From: Sycobia sp. Sy_11
Taxonomy: Eukaryota > Arthropoda > Insecta > Hymenoptera > Epichrysomallidae
Assembly (NCBI GenBank): GCA_018907035.1
Contig: JACCIC010000355.1
Location: forward strand, 62,001 to 126,000
Direction of reading: 5' to 3'
DNA: 64,000 nt
Made by a program: the position numbers and the translations under genes. How positions within the stretch are numbered: position 1 is the stretch's first letter; every line of letters starts with the position of its first letter. Under the pieces are notes generated by a model. The model was not told the origin of the DNA, searched no databases, and saw only the letters and a list, made by a program, of their open reading frames with translations. Positions 35,033 to 46,499 of this stretch are shown here, piece by piece.

Positions 35033-36313
35033 GTATGTGAATAAGTCTTTCCCGTTTTTTTCAAATTTTGAGCCTTTATTGTGAAAAAATGGTTACAAAT
35101 GAATTATTGAAAGTATTGGCCATCGCTAGCTACAACTTTTTCCCATCTTTCTGGCAACATACGAATCCCGTTGCGAAAAAATTCGACCGGTTTGGCCTCT
35201 ATCCAGTCATCCACCCATTTTTTGGCTTCCTCGTAGGAATGGAAGTGCTGGTCAGCCAGGCCATGCGTCATCGATCTGAAGAGATGGTAATCAGACGGAG
35301 CAACGTCTGGACTATACGGCGGGTGGGGTAGGACTTCCCATTTGAGCGTTTCTAAGTATGTTTTCACCGGCGGTGCAACATGTGGGCGAGCATTGTCATG
35401 TTGCAAAATAACTTTGTCGTGCCTGTCGGAGTATTGTGGCCGTTTTTCTCGCAGTGCGCGGCTCAAACGCATCAATTGTCGTCGATAGACCTCGCCTGTG
35501 ATCCTTTCATTCGGTTTCAGAAGCTCATAGTAAACCACACCTAGCTGGTCCCACCATATACAGAGCATGAGCTTGGCGCCATGAATATTTGGCTTGGCCG
35601 TCGATGATGATGCATGGCCGGGTAGTCTCCATGATTTTCTTCGCTTCGGATTATCGTAAAGTATCCACTTTTCATCGCCAGTCACGATACGATGCAGAAA
35701 ACCCTTTCTTTTATGTCGTTGAAGCAGCTGTTCGCAAGTGAAAAAACGCCGTTCGACGTCTCTCAGCTTCAGTTCGTACGGCACCCAATTTCCTTGCTTT
35801 TGGATCATTCCCATGGCTTTCAAACGCTTGGAAATGGTTGTTCGGTCAACTCCCAATGCTTCAGCAAGTTCTTCTTGCGTTTGACAAGAATCTTCATCAA
35901 GCAAAGTCGCCAATTCTCGATCTTCAAAGATTTGCGGCCGCCCGGAACGCTCCTTGTCTTCCACGTCGAAATCACCGCTTTTGAAGCGTCGAAACCATCC
36001 GCGAACACTTGAATCATCGACACAACCTTCTCCATAAGCCTCCTGAAGCAATCGATGCGTCTCGGCAGCAGATTTCTTCAAATTGAACCAATAAAGTGAA
36101 ACTTCCCGCAAATGACGTCGACTCGGCTCAAATTTCGACATTTTCACGATATCAAAAATTTATGATGCGAAAAAATTTTAACTAATGTGTTAGTATGGAA
36201 TTGTTGACATATGAATAAGCTTTGATTATGACATATGTAACCATTGAATACTCGCACAGTATTGGTGGCGCCATCTCTTACAAAAAACGGGAAAGACTTA
36301 TTCACACTCCTAA
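35029..36313 (-). mobile_element. mariner element, 1285 bp, structurally intact
   Basis: Inverted ends TCAGGTATGTGAATAAGTC (left) and, read inward, TTAGGAGTGTGAATAAGTC (right), with TA on both sides. It carries an unbroken transposase gene on the minus strand. It matches the copy at 5285-6571 over the full length with few differences, which implies recent spread of this lineage. A length near 1.29 kb is normal for the family. Confidence 0.96.
35104..36147 (-). CDS. mariner transposase, intact, DD34D
   Basis: A complete 347-residue transposase, the usual mariner length, that binds the terminal repeats and moves the element by cut and paste into TA sites. Residues 1-110 form two helix-turn-helix units (HLREVSLYWFNLKKSAAETH; ALGVDRTTISKRLKAM) joined by a GRPQIF AT-hook-like linker. 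WVPYEL is at 121-126. The catalytic triad is D158 (TGDEKW), D251 (QHDNARPHV) and D286 (YSPDVAPSDY), with 34 residues between the last two, i.e. DD34D. The mauritiana-like motifs resemble Mos1-type enzymes. The start MKMSKF is supported by the sister copy; MSKF at residue 3 is the alternative. No disabling change is visible, so it may be active. Confidence 0.95.
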   Translation of the reverse strand: MKMSKFEPSRRHLREVSLYWFNLKKSAAETHRLLQEAYGEGCVDDSSVRGWFRRFKSGDFDVEDKERSGRPQIFEDRELATLLDEDSCQTQEELAEALGVDRTTISKRLKAMGMIQKQGNWVPYELKLRDVERRFFTCEQLLQRHKRKGFLHRIVTGDEKWILYDNPKRRKSWRLPGHASSSTAKPNIHGAKLMLCIWWDQLGVVYYELLKPNERITGEVYRRQLMRLSRALREKRPQYSDRHDKVILQHDNARPHVAPPVKTYLETLKWEVLPHPPYSPDVAPSDYHLFRSMTHGLADQHFHSYEEAKKWVDDWIEAKPVEFFRNGIRMLPERWEKVVASDGQYFQ

Positions 36314-36325
36314 TATATATATATT

Positions 36326-36836
36326 GTATATAATGGTCGGCAAAATATTAACTTTTTCAAAACTTTTTAAAGTATACAGAAGCGACAATAGGTAAATTAC
36401 GGTCAATTATTTATAGAAATATAGATTTTTATATATAGTGTACTTTTTACTTAGATATTATTGAATTGTTTATGAAAATGGTTAAATTATTATTTCGGGC
36501 GAAGTCGAGACGGGGGATACTAGTATATTGTATATATGTTTAATTGTCATACATGTTTGTACATATCGTATGGTATCATGATTTCTGGTTTGCATGATCT
36601 AAGACACGAATGATGAATGACTTAAATTTATGATGTACTTGCAAAAGAAGTTCCAGATGTCTATAACATATTTTATCACTATAGGCGGAACAATGTTCCC
36701 CTAAAATTATTTAAGACAAAATAAGCTAAATAGCATTATTTACTATTTACTTACGTTGTGCATGATCCTTTTTCCTTTTATATTATTTATTTATATATGT
36801 ACTGTATAGATATTATTATATTAAAGCGTCTTACTA
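36326..36836. other. No gene seen
   Basis: AT-rich sequence between two mariners, without frames or repeats of note. Confidence 0.5.
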
Positions 36837-36838
36837 TA

Positions 36839-37735
36839 CGAGGGTGGTCCAAGAAATACCTGGCCTGACTTAGAGGTGGCGGTATTTGCTAAAAAATTTC
36901 CACTGTATTAAAAAGTACACAAACTATAAAGCATATATCTCATGTTTGAAGACGCCATTAAGTTTAGTATTTGATTGACAGCCATTAATAGTGAACGTTT
37001 TCAGTGAATTCGTAAACATGAAAAAAATTGGTCATCGTTATGTGATACAATAATATTATTTGAAAGGCTTCAGCCCAACTAATATAAAAGCTGAACTAGA
37101 CTCTACTCTGAGTGAGACTGATTCTTTGTTTGCAATAGTAAACTTTTGGCTAGCACAGTTTAAATGAGTCCGTACGAGCTGCCAAGACGAGCATTGCCGT
37201 AGTCGACTAAACGAGATGACGACTCTAGAAATGTTGAAGAAAATCCACAAAGCGGTATGGGATGATCGTCGACTGAATGTGCGCAAGGTAGCAGTCATGG
37301 TAGGTATTTCAAAAAGTGTGGTACATCGTATATTACCTGAAAAATTGGAGATGACAAAGCTGTGCGGAAGATGGGTGTCTCGTTTGCTGACAATAGAACA
37401 AAAACAGCGTCGTGAAGATGTTTCAGTTGAGTTTTTGGAAATGTTCCGCAAAAATAAAGCCAAATTTTTGCGCCTTTTCATAATCATGATTGAAACATGG
37501 GTGCGCCACTTCACACCCGAAACAAAAAAAAACAATTAAAACAATAGACTAAAAAACAGGAGAACCGGCTCCAAAGACAGCAAAGACCGTTCCATCTGCA
37601 ATCAAGGTTATGGCGTCGGTTTTTTGAGATGCGTGTGGGATAATTTTCATTGACTATCCGGAGTATTATGCAAACTTTTTGCAACGTTTGAGCAAAAAAA
37701 TCAAGCGAAAAGGGCCGCATTTAGCTAAGAAGGAA
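36839..37735 (+). mobile_element. mariner (cecropia-like), 3'-truncated
   Basis: It begins ACGAGGGTGGTCCAAGAAAT, matching the element at 23832. The frame at 37216-37539 reads MTTLEMLKKIHKAVWDDRRL, KVAVMVGISKSVVHRIL, LCGRWVSRLL and FTPETK. After a shift it continues with PAPKTAKTVPSAIKVMASVF, a stop, and IIFIDY up to GPHLAKKEG. The second and third catalytic blocks and the right end are missing. It is more complete than the copy at 23832-24455. Confidence 0.87.
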
Positions 37736-37749
37736 GGTATCTGGGGAGA

Positions 37750-37878
37750 AAATCGAGACAAGGTACAGCAGCGCGCGCTCGAATCCTTCATGGTATTTAC
37801 TTAATGTTGGCGCGCGCGAGATACTTCGTGGCGTTTACTTAATATTGGCGCGCGGATTGCATACATTTTGACATGTCA

Positions 37879-37922
<44 letters not shown>

Positions 37923-38040
37923 GCTCACCTGCGACAGTGTAAAATTAAATCATAAATTTAATTGTCCGATTCTGGGTAGAAAAATTGAACGTAAATTTGC
38001 TTGCATAAATCATAACGCATCATACTAATATAAACTATAT
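37750..38040. other. Short GC-rich direct repeat and (TA)n
   Basis: At about 37789-37860 a unit of about 47 bp occurs twice (TTTACTTAAT, then TTGGCGCGCG). A (TA)n run lies at 37880-37918. No gene. Confidence 0.6.
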
Positions 38041-38049
38041 TAATCTTCG

Positions 38050-38990
38050 TATTCTTCATATTAAAGCGCAATGTTTCGGGACAAATTATTTTAGACTTTG
38101 ACACACATTATTACATTTTATCTTAATGATATAAAGTTTAAAGTTTCGATTATTAGTGAATCTTGGTTTAAATCTGGTGCACCATCGAATTTCTTTATGT
38201 ATCAATGTACAATCTTTATCAAGCAGACCGAACCGGAAAATGTGGAGGAGTTGCGATCCTAGTACATCGTCCAGTGTCTATAGGAATTATAAATACAGTC
38301 AATACTGTCCGATATCTATACTAAAAGACTTGAATTTCTGAAATATATTCTGTACATTGGCATGGTAAATATCCCCGCCTTTTCGTTTGTTGCTTGCCTT
38401 ATTGCGCCAATTAATGCTTTCAATGCCATTTAGATCATGCGTCCCAATGCTTATGGCTTTGATTATATAAAAATAAGTTATCTTAAACAGATTTGATGAT
38501 AATTCTACCTACACTTGTTAACATCTATAATTTATCTCTGCAATCAGCAGTTTTCCTTGTATCAGTAGTAGAACTTCTTGAAAAATCGCAGAGATTATTG
38601 CAGTATCAAAACTTCAACTGCCGCAAGAAATAAGTCAGTGTATACTGATTAGTAAACTCTACATCATTTCAAATATTTTAGAATGTATTGCATATAACCA
38701 AATATCGCTATTTAGGGTCAAACATATGTTACTTGACCACTTTGAGTCGGAGTTTATCAAGTTATTCATCAGACAATGGATGCGAAAGATGTTGCAGTTC
38801 TGTTAAATACTAACTGTAATCGAGCATTTGATTTATTTAATATACCGATATTGTGCATTAAACTTTAATTTTTTGGTTTTCTCCATGTTCGTTCAACTGG
38901 ATTGCTACATTTTTACCAAACATAAACGACACAACATAGAACTTCAACTACATGAGAAAGATCTTTGATGATAACTCGCTCAATCGGTTT
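38050..38990 (+). pseudogene. Jockey/CR1-like LINE: endonuclease and RT N-terminal remnants
   Basis: Positions 38140-38290 read SIISESWFKSGAPSNFF, then, shifted, YQADRTGKCGGVAILVHRPV, the apurinic-type endonuclease of Jockey/CR1 LINEs. At 38620-38760 the frame KLQLPQEISQCILISKLY continues into LECIAYNQISLFRVKHMLL and DHFESEF, which is the RT fingers region, and AFDLFNIPI at 38820-38850 is a motif-A remnant. Many shifts and stops occur. The palm core is missing here; the piece at 30570-31040 shows it for this or a similar family. Confidence 0.68.
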
Positions 38991-39394
38991 TCGCATATCT
39001 CACAGATTATTAATTATAGTCCCTTAGTTCTTCGATATAGTTGTTATCGAAATTTAGCGAATTAGGCAGTTTGATTATTAAAATGAACATGGGTCTTCAT
39101 AACCTATTTGCTTAGTCCTTCTTTAATGGCCTTTTTATCAATGCCAGTAGAACAGAAACAATATGGTAAGGTAGTACGAAATATGTGAATCGATTTCCTG
39201 TTTCAAATTTACCATGACTTCAGTTAAATAATCGGATCCGCGCAGACTACTAAAATGTTCTGGGTTATCTTGATAGTAGTTTAACATAGATCATGCAATG
39301 CATGCTCACTGCAAGGAAAACTTTTGAATCATTAGTGAGATTATGTATCATCATTAATTTTTTACACGTCAGAGAAAATACTGTGATTGTGCTT

Positions 39395-41225
39395 ATGTCC
39401 ACTATTTTGAGATAAATTAATAAATATTTATATTGGTCTTGCAGTACAATTAAATAAATTAAAAATAAAGTATAATAATATCAATATATAATTAATTGAA
39501 AATTATAATGACAGTTAGACTGTCCTTGTTTAAAATCACCCCCGTATACTAATCTGAAATAAAAATATATTAACTGAAAAAAAATTCTCTATTAGTAAAG
39601 TGCACTCTGACTGTCCCCACTACCTTTACGTAACTAAAGATCTGCTGTAGTTGTCCAACGTTTCGAGCTCCCTACGGCTCCTTAACAGGGATTCAACTAA
39701 ACTTTATATTAATATTCTAACTATAAATACCCCTATCCTCACGAAACAAAAACATTAAGTAATTTGAATATACAATCCTCCTACACAAAATGTTCAAAAC
39801 CAATCAATTTCATAAAGAATAAGTAATATTATCAAATTTACTTGAGTCTAACATTAAATTCACATTATTTCGATTCCTTGAAATATGAATACTTTCAAGA
39901 CTCTCCCTTTTGTACTTATTATTAATGTTCCAAAATATCCACATTCACAAAATCAAAAGAATGTAAAATCTTTAAACAATGTTTTTTAAACCAGAAGTAA
40001 TATGTGAACTACATAAATTATATTTATGTTCACACGAGGTCAAACAATTAAGTAATGCAATCGATTTTATTTCTCGGCCAGTGGTAACACCGCGAACCTG
40101 TAACTCCGCTACCGTAATACCCTACTCTTTCCATTGAGACCTTGAAGACCCTTGTACGATCATTTCTTCACCAGTTTTGCGTGTTTTATAACAACGTGCG
40201 AGTAGTGCATGTTACGAAAATGGAACAGAGAAGTTTAGAACAACTGTGTAGGATCAAATTTTGTGCGAAACTTGACAAAACCGGGATAGAAACTTATGAA
40301 ACAGTGCTTAATGTGTATAGTAGTGATGCCCTGCGTAGTAGTCAGGTGTTTCGGTGGCATGCCGATTTTAAAATGGCCGTGAGAGCGTCAAAAACGAGGC
40401 GCGGAGCACACGACCAATTCAAGTGCGAACGGAGGCGAATGGATAGAGCGTCCGCGCTTTAGTTCGTCAAGACCTGCAAATATAAATTTGAATGTCGGCT
40501 GATAAGTGCAATATTAACCGGAGAAAGATTAACAGTTAGAATGATTTTAACCTAAGATTAGACCATGAAAAAGTTGCGCGCGAGGATGGTAACGAAGAAC
40601 GTCATATGAGTAAAAAACTCACCGAGTAAACATCGTTCAAGATTGTCTCGAGGTTGAAAGTGATCCTACTCTTCTCGATCGACTTATTACTGGTGATGAA
40701 AGTTGTATTTGTAGTACTGGAAAATTAAACGACAAAGCCAACAGTGGCTGTTCCCTGTAACGTGAAGGTTAAAGAAGGCGAGAATGTGTCTTGAGATTGA
40801 AACGACTTGGGTTCTACATCACGACAATGCGCCCTGTCACAGTGCGATCAATTTCTCAGTTTTTCGCGTCTGAAGGCATCGCAACGTTACCACAACTGCC
40901 TTATACACCGGACATGTCACCCTGAGACTTTTTCCTATTTCCCTATTTGAAAAAAATCGTCAAAGGTTGACATTTTGACTTCATTGAATACATCCAAACA
41001 TCTGTGACAAGGTACTTGGAAAGGTCCAACAAGAATTGTTCCAGAATTTTTACGAAAACTGGAAAATTCGCTAGAATAAGTGTATAGATTAAATATACTC
41101 GATTTTTAATTTTGTGGTATTACTTAATTGTCTGACCTCATAAATCTCTTTTGTAAATATCTACCTGTTTGCCCAATGTAGCACTCATTACAATCCATAC
41201 AATTAATTTTGTGAAATAATATAAA
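39395..41225 (-). mobile_element. PLE fragment (3' arm plus nuclease end), split by a mariner
   Basis: 39395-39700 is a PLE arm (TTAATAAATATT, a GACAGTTAGACTGTCC box, CCAACGTTTCGAGCTCCC). 39790-40032 matches the 3' coding end of the GIY-YIG region (compare 20870-21130 reversed). After the inserted element at 40035-41140, the PLE resumes at 41143-41210 with the start of the nuclease (CCATACAATTAATTTTGTG on plus). So arm and body are joined in the same order as in the fuller PLE, on the minus strand. Confidence 0.85.
40035..41140 (+). mobile_element. mariner-like element inserted in the PLE, decayed
   Basis: Inverted ends CGAGGTCAAACAATTAAGTA and, read inward, TGAGGTCAGACAATTAAGTA; the right flank is TA and the left flank has decayed to CA. 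The 1106 bp holds a DNA-binding frame at 40220-40462 (MEQRSLEQLCRIKFCAKLDK, then VFRWHADFK). Further on lie LITGDESC, LHHDNAPCHSAINF and LPYTPDMSP, the three catalytic blocks of a mariner-type enzyme in shifted frames. It belongs to a different family from the other mariners here. Confidence 0.85.
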
Positions 41226-41530
41226 ATTCAATAATATAAAATACAATCTAAAAGATACTTTTAATAATATAATATTATAATTATAAATATATTTTAATAA
41301 TATAATATAAAGTAAGATAAAATTAAAATTTATTAAAATAAGAAAGTTTATTGAATGGAAATTTTTTTATAACATGAAGCATACACCTTCTCACTAAGTC
41401 TAATTACATTGCATTTGATTGAAATTAAGTTATTGAATAAATATATAAAAGTCTCTAATCTTGATTCTTGATTCTTTCATTAGAATATATATTTGTACAG
41501 TATAAATAAAAATTTATGTTTACATTATAG
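41225..41530. other. AT-rich, no gene
   Basis: Upstream of the Psf3-like exon. Intron-like AT-rich sequence with no motif. Confidence 0.4.
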
Positions 41531-41660
41531 AGAAATTCTTCAAGCGGATGCATCCACAGTAGAATTAAATAAATGGAATCAATATTTTTATGAATTGGGT
41601 TTACAACTTCCTGCGTTAAGCACTGACACTAGTTATCACATTCCCGAGTTTCTTTTAGAG
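41531..41660 (+). CDS. Exon resembling GINS complex subunit 3 (Psf3)
   Basis: A 130-bp segment between a plausible acceptor (TTTACATTATAG, ending 41530) and donor (GAG, then GTAAAC at 41661). The frame reads EILQADASTVELNKW, NQYFYELGLQLPAL and SYHIPEFLLE. This resembles the middle of Psf3/GINS3, which in animals has an ADP.VVDLHK.GPHFY.FG.QL pattern. GINS helps unwind DNA at replication forks with Cdc45 and MCM. No other Psf3 exon was found in the window, so it may be one exon of a gene with very long introns or an isolated pseudo-exon. The identity comes from motif recall. Confidence 0.5.
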
Positions 41661-41999
41661 GTAAACTATTATTATGATCTTGATAAATTAATAGGTTTTA
41701 TGTGATTATTACAATTTTATAATTAAAATAAATAGTTAATCCAATTGTTAAGCTCTACCTATTGAGTGAATTGACTTTATCGTTACTATAATGCGGACAG
41801 CAATCTATATATGTTACTCTTTCACGTGCATCTTTATTCTTTTTTACTCGCGTATAAGTAAGAGACACTTTATTTCCCTCGATAAAGCGTGAAACCAATG
41901 CTAATATAATTATGATGCGAAAATTAATATAAAAAACAACACGATTTTTTTCAAAATCGGATACTTGTTTTGCGCACACAAAAACTTATCACGTCGCAC

Positions 42000-42480
42000 T
42001 TACCCTAAATCCACTGGGGAGGCTCCGCCGACTTCTCACGGAGAAGTTGTCACCACCTGGGGGACGGGATAGGGACTGAAGGGGAAAGAAAAAAAAAATG
42101 AAATTTCTGATCGTGCACAACAGTAGGCCCACCTGGCTGCACACCCTTTATTTCTGATCTAACAGTTCCAATTTACACACGGGGATCATCACGAACTTCC
42201 ACTCCCGACGCGTCCCGATGACCGCGACCGCCGACGTGACCGTTTCCCCCCAAAAAAGAAAAAAACCCAACCACATGCGAACCTTGGAGACTGCGCGACG
42301 GGCAGTCACCTCTCTCCCGAAGGGAAGTTGGCAATGGCGGAGGGTCCGTGGCGGAAGGGCGGCGTGCACGCACCGCGATTCTCTGTCCGCTGGGCGCTGT
42401 CGGACTTTTCCGCCGTTACCCCGTCTCTTCGCTCTTCACCCACACTATATCTCTCTTCCTTCGTTTCCTTTGTCGTGCCT
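42000..42480. promoter_or_regulatory. CpG-rich patch, possible promoter or first exon (minus)
   Basis: This stands out from the AT-rich surroundings by its GC and CpG content (for example CCCGACGCGTCCCGATGACC near 42208). On the minus strand TTTAGGGTAAGTGCGACG near 42000-42015 is a good splice-donor match, so a non-coding first exon reading leftward is possible. The open frames at 42148-42373 and 42218-42643 have no motif and overlap each other, so none is called. Confidence 0.25.
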
Positions 42481-42643
42481 TCTCCTCGTTCTTCTGCTCC
42501 TGCCTTTTTCTTTCGCTCACTTCTTCCTTCTCTTTTTACTTTCTTATTCCCAATATTTCTCTACTTTTTTTTTTCTTCCACCACCTATCCCAAGTCTCTA
42601 CGCTCATCCACCGCTTCTTCCTAGTTTTCTTTCTCTAGAATGA

Positions 42644-43640
42644 GCTTAACTGAACTTAATCTGAACGTAAATTTGAAATACTTCTTTGTCACTCCCTGTC
42701 ATCTGAGACGGGTTCATTGTAGTAACTTTCATGTGTATACCTCCCCAAATCTTTAAGAGTGTGAATAACCGGTTCTTTACATAGTGTTTCATCTTTTTTT
42801 TTCATTATTATCCACATCTTGAAGCGTCTTATTTGCCATTACCATTTTTAACATTTTACTACATCTTATTAAAGTAGGAACTAACTGCTTTATACTTATC
42901 AATGCCCTTAGCATTATTATCCTTCCGTTGTTTTTTTTTTTCAAATTCTTTATCTTTATTAGCAATAACCTTTTTCTTTTTTTTCTTCGTTATTATTATT
43001 TATTAATGCTGTTTTAGGTTGATTAATTTATTTATTTTTTTCTTAATTATTATTTGTGACAATTATTTACGGTTGTTGTAAATAATTGTCATTGTCTGAT
43101 TTTTGCACCAGTGTCACTGTTATTTAGTAATTGTCTTAGATTCACTGATTTAATTTTACTTAACTTAACCTTTAACTCAATGTAACTTTGAACTTAAACC
43201 TTTTCTTAAACTTAATTTTTCTTCTTCTTAACTTTAAAATAATGCGTAGTAACCTTGGCCAATTCTGAAAATAATGGCAAAATTCGTATCCTCGTCCATC
43301 GAATGATTGAGTTTGCATACACCTTAGATTTACACGGCGAAGGAAGTATCGCAAACGTATTATTATTAGCTTAGTATTATAATGCAGTTCGTTTACGCGA
43401 TTAATTAAGGCACGAGTGGTACACAGAAAGAAACACGCAATATAGTTCTTTTTTTCGCGTGAGTACGTCTCAGCACTCCAGGCCGTACAATGGCGTTGAT
43501 AAGACAACCTATCCTCACTGTCTTTCCGCAAGCGGCTGGGTGTAGCTCGTGGAGCGGTGGGTTAAGGGGACGGTATACGGTGTCGAGCAGAAGCGACGGC
43601 GCGCGCGAGCGCCTTGAGATTTTCCTTGTCGTGGGATGGC
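42644..43640. other. No gene seen
   Basis: AT-rich up to about 43480, then CpG-richer sequence (43490-43640, with CGGCGCGCGCGAGCGCC) before the TA repeat. No frame with motifs. Confidence 0.4.
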
Positions 43641-43643
43641 GCG

Positions 43644-43645
<2 letters not shown>

Positions 43646-43695
<50 letters not shown>
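43646..43695. repeat. (TA)n microsatellite
   Basis: About 50 bp of TA, directly following a GC-rich stretch (GGCGCGCG). Confidence 0.95.
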
Positions 43696-43703
<8 letters not shown>

Positions 43704-44055
43704 ATATAAACATAAAGGTACGACGTAAACATAAAGGTTTCGATAAAGTGTAACTGTAGCAAAACATAAAAACCTCTTTTATAATATGAAAATATACATC
43801 TACTTGAATGATTTCGACGATGAAATAATTAACCTAAAGAGATTGTGGATTCAGGCACTTTCCTTCTTCTCAAAGTTCAGCTGATAGCTTTTCTTCTTCC
43901 GTATGTTAGTCAGCTTTGCCCAATCACAAATTGAATTTTCCGTAGACAAGGAAAAGTATATACAATCGATCCGCATGTATGAAGAATCAAATAAGACTAA
44001 TAAGCATAAGTATATATTAAAATTTTCAAAGTTAAGAAGAAAAAAACGTATGTAC

Positions 44056-44059
<4 letters not shown>

Positions 44060-44106
<47 letters not shown>
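44060..44106. repeat. (GA)n microsatellite
   Basis: About 47 bp of GA on the plus strand, facing a (CT)n run about 50 bp downstream. Confidence 0.95.
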
Positions 44107-44110
<4 letters not shown>

Positions 44111-44154
44111 CAACGATTTACCAGGGTCGTTGATTTAGTCTGCGTGAATAAACA

Positions 44155-44156
44155 TC

Positions 44157-44234
<78 letters not shown>
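44155..44234. repeat. (CT)n microsatellite
   Basis: About 80 bp of CT with one CCC interruption. With the GA run at 44060-44106 it forms an inverted pair that could pair in single strands. Confidence 0.95.
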
Positions 44235-44237
<3 letters not shown>

Positions 44238-44389
44238 CTATTACCGAATTATTTGGTTGCCCTGGAGACAGCGCTCTACTCGCAAACTACAGTACTTGAG
44301 CATTTTTTGCGTCAAAACTGCTCTGAGACCAGTAAGACTCGCATCAGCTTACACAGTAAACTTAGTTTACTCATATCGTTAATCATATG

Positions 44390-45125
44390 TTAAGTCAAAA
44401 GCGAAAGCAATTCGGAAATCGATCCGAAATCTTTCATAAACTTTCTGTACCATAATGCCAGACCCAGGAAGCACCGAAGTTGCTATAGGTTTCTCTGTTG
44501 CTTGTATCGCATCACTGGTTCAATCTTCTCGGAATCGGAACGGAATCTCTGACGAGGAACAAGACAGCTCAAATACTTATCTTCAGTATGTCTAAAGATA
44601 TTCTTTTTTATTTTTATTTTTCGTAATTTATTTTTCGAAAATCAATCCAAAATCTATATTCTCCTTGGCATTATATATCATCACCACTAGGCTCGACCAA
44701 CCACTACTGCATGGGGCGATTACTCTACTCTGCAGCATTTCTTTAATTTGAGAGTGCGCGCACTCTTGAATGGCAGCGGGTAAACCTTTTATCGTATGGA
44801 TCGAGCATTACCTACCATGGAACCGAAACCAGTAGTTTTTCTGAATCCAATTCGCACTGTCAATTAGTCGCAAAGAAATCAGACGTTAAAACTCTTTGTA
44901 GAATGATTGAACGGCGATTTCTAACCTGACTGGTCGACTTTCTGTCTTAACGTACAACGAATTCTCAGTCAGGTCATGAACGATTCCGAACACATGTACA
45001 AAATTAGCACCTACATAACAATCTTCTTGATTTTGCCGGTGACAGTGCGTTATACGCCCGTGGTTTATAACGAACGGATCCGGTACTGTGCTACCGAAAT
45101 CCACTAGCGCATTTCCTCCGATCTT
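44390..45125 (-). pseudogene. Second Ty3/gypsy remnant: protease to RT pieces
   Basis: On the minus strand, NALVDFGSTV (a retropepsin active-site block with the usual DSG changed to DFG) starts near 45120. It is followed at about 44780 by TIKGLPAAIQECAHSQIKEM and VIAPCSSGWSSLVV, then EYRFWIDFRKIN (shifted), and at about 44510 LRCFLGLALWYRKFMKDFG. These are gypsy RT landmarks in the right order, with the catalytic palm deleted and frames broken. Its sequence is unlike the element at 3533-16904, so it is a different gypsy family. Confidence 0.78.
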
Positions 45126-45183
45126 GCTTCTTCATATGCTTTTATTTTTATCTGAACTAAAAGTTTAGTTTATGTATACATAT

Positions 45184-46025
45184 TGTAACCGGTCACGTAT
45201 CCGACTCAAACACGAGAACAGCGGACACGGCCGTTACGAGAAACTGCAAGGGAGAGAGGCGGTCCGCATGAAATGTAATCTCACAATCACCTGGGATCGG
45301 GAGTACTAATGAAAGCGAAATAAACACAAAGAATTAAAAGCTAACGTCTACCTTAACAAATAATAATAAAAGCTAACGTGAACATGCACAGAACAGACAA
45401 ATACATAGACGTAGATCGTAGGCAGAGAGTCATCGCGGCGACGGCGTGTACGAAGACGGGGAAGAAAGAGGGAGAGGAAGAGATAAAATTAGGCTGTCAT
45501 TTACAGATCCTGCGCTATGGATGATTCGCCGGTCTCCGCATGTCGAATCCGAGGAGTTACAGCGGCCGATCCTGAAGCCGGTGGTTGTCAGTTCTTCTGC
45601 CGAGGAAGCCCTTACGATGAGGTAGTCGTTTGCGGAGCTGGTACAAACGGGTGCGCGGGTAGCCCTCGCAAGAAGGGCTGGTTGGAGGCACAATCGCATT
45701 GTTGCAATACGATCGGAGAAAAGGACCTCAGCGCGGCGAAAGAAAGCTGTAGCTCGGTAGCTGTCGGTTTCACAAATAACCGCTTCGATTCTCTCGGTAG
45801 CAAATACTGTACTCTTCGCGCGCTTGGAACCAGCCCCCCTTCCTATGTCTTACTCTCTCCCTTATTTATCTTTTCGTTGGTTGTATCGCCGCCGGCATGT
45901 AATACAATCTATACAAATAAATAAACATACATATATACATATTTAATTTACATTGGCTACTAACGGAGAGAGAGCTTATGGACACGGGATAGCGAATGTT
46001 TGTGGCGTTCTCGATCCCCGTCACA
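45184..46025. repeat. Possible solo LTR (TGT...ACA ends)
   Basis: The segment begins TGTAACCGGTCACG and ends CGATCCCCGTCACA. Its minus strand begins TGTGACGGGGATCG, which looks like a gypsy LTR start. It lies just upstream, in minus orientation, of the gypsy remnant at 44390-45125. The flanks do not give a clear target duplication and no second copy exists in the window. The open frame at 45517-45924 has no motif. Confidence 0.3.
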
Positions 46026-46499
46026 GTATATACGCGTATTTGTGAGAGTGAGTAGGAGTTTGAAGGAAAGCACGCTGTAAATATATTTATTTATGACACG
46101 GATGCTATCCTTGTTGATATTTAGTTAACAATTAGGTATGGCTATTTGTGGGGGAGAAGGAAGAGCTATTCACAATGTACCGCGAAGAAAACGCTCACCT
46201 CGTGAGCTCTGTCGACCGTAGGACAACGTGAATGTTTCTGAAGTTTTTGATATCTGTTCTGTTTTCGTAAAATTTCTTTTGCGGCGATCTTCTCTGATCA
46301 ACTCGCCAGTTATTAGTTGTGAGTGTTGAAATACAGAATAAAGCATAATAGAAATGAGTATATGAGAATGGGAATGAATCAGGAGGGTAGAAATAATGAA
46401 GTTGATTAAAGATTAGATAGAGAAAGTGAGAGAAATGATTTAATTATGAATAACTTATCAACTGTATGCTTTTTATCGCGATAAACTTAACCAGCTCAC

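Noticed and set aside
42218..42643. Three overlapping plus frames of 96-141 codons
   Set aside because: Phe/Ser/Leu-rich translations of a pyrimidine-rich stretch in all frames; no motif.
45517..45924. 135-codon plus frame
   Set aside because: No motif, odd composition, and an overlapping minus frame of equal quality; it lies in a possible LTR.
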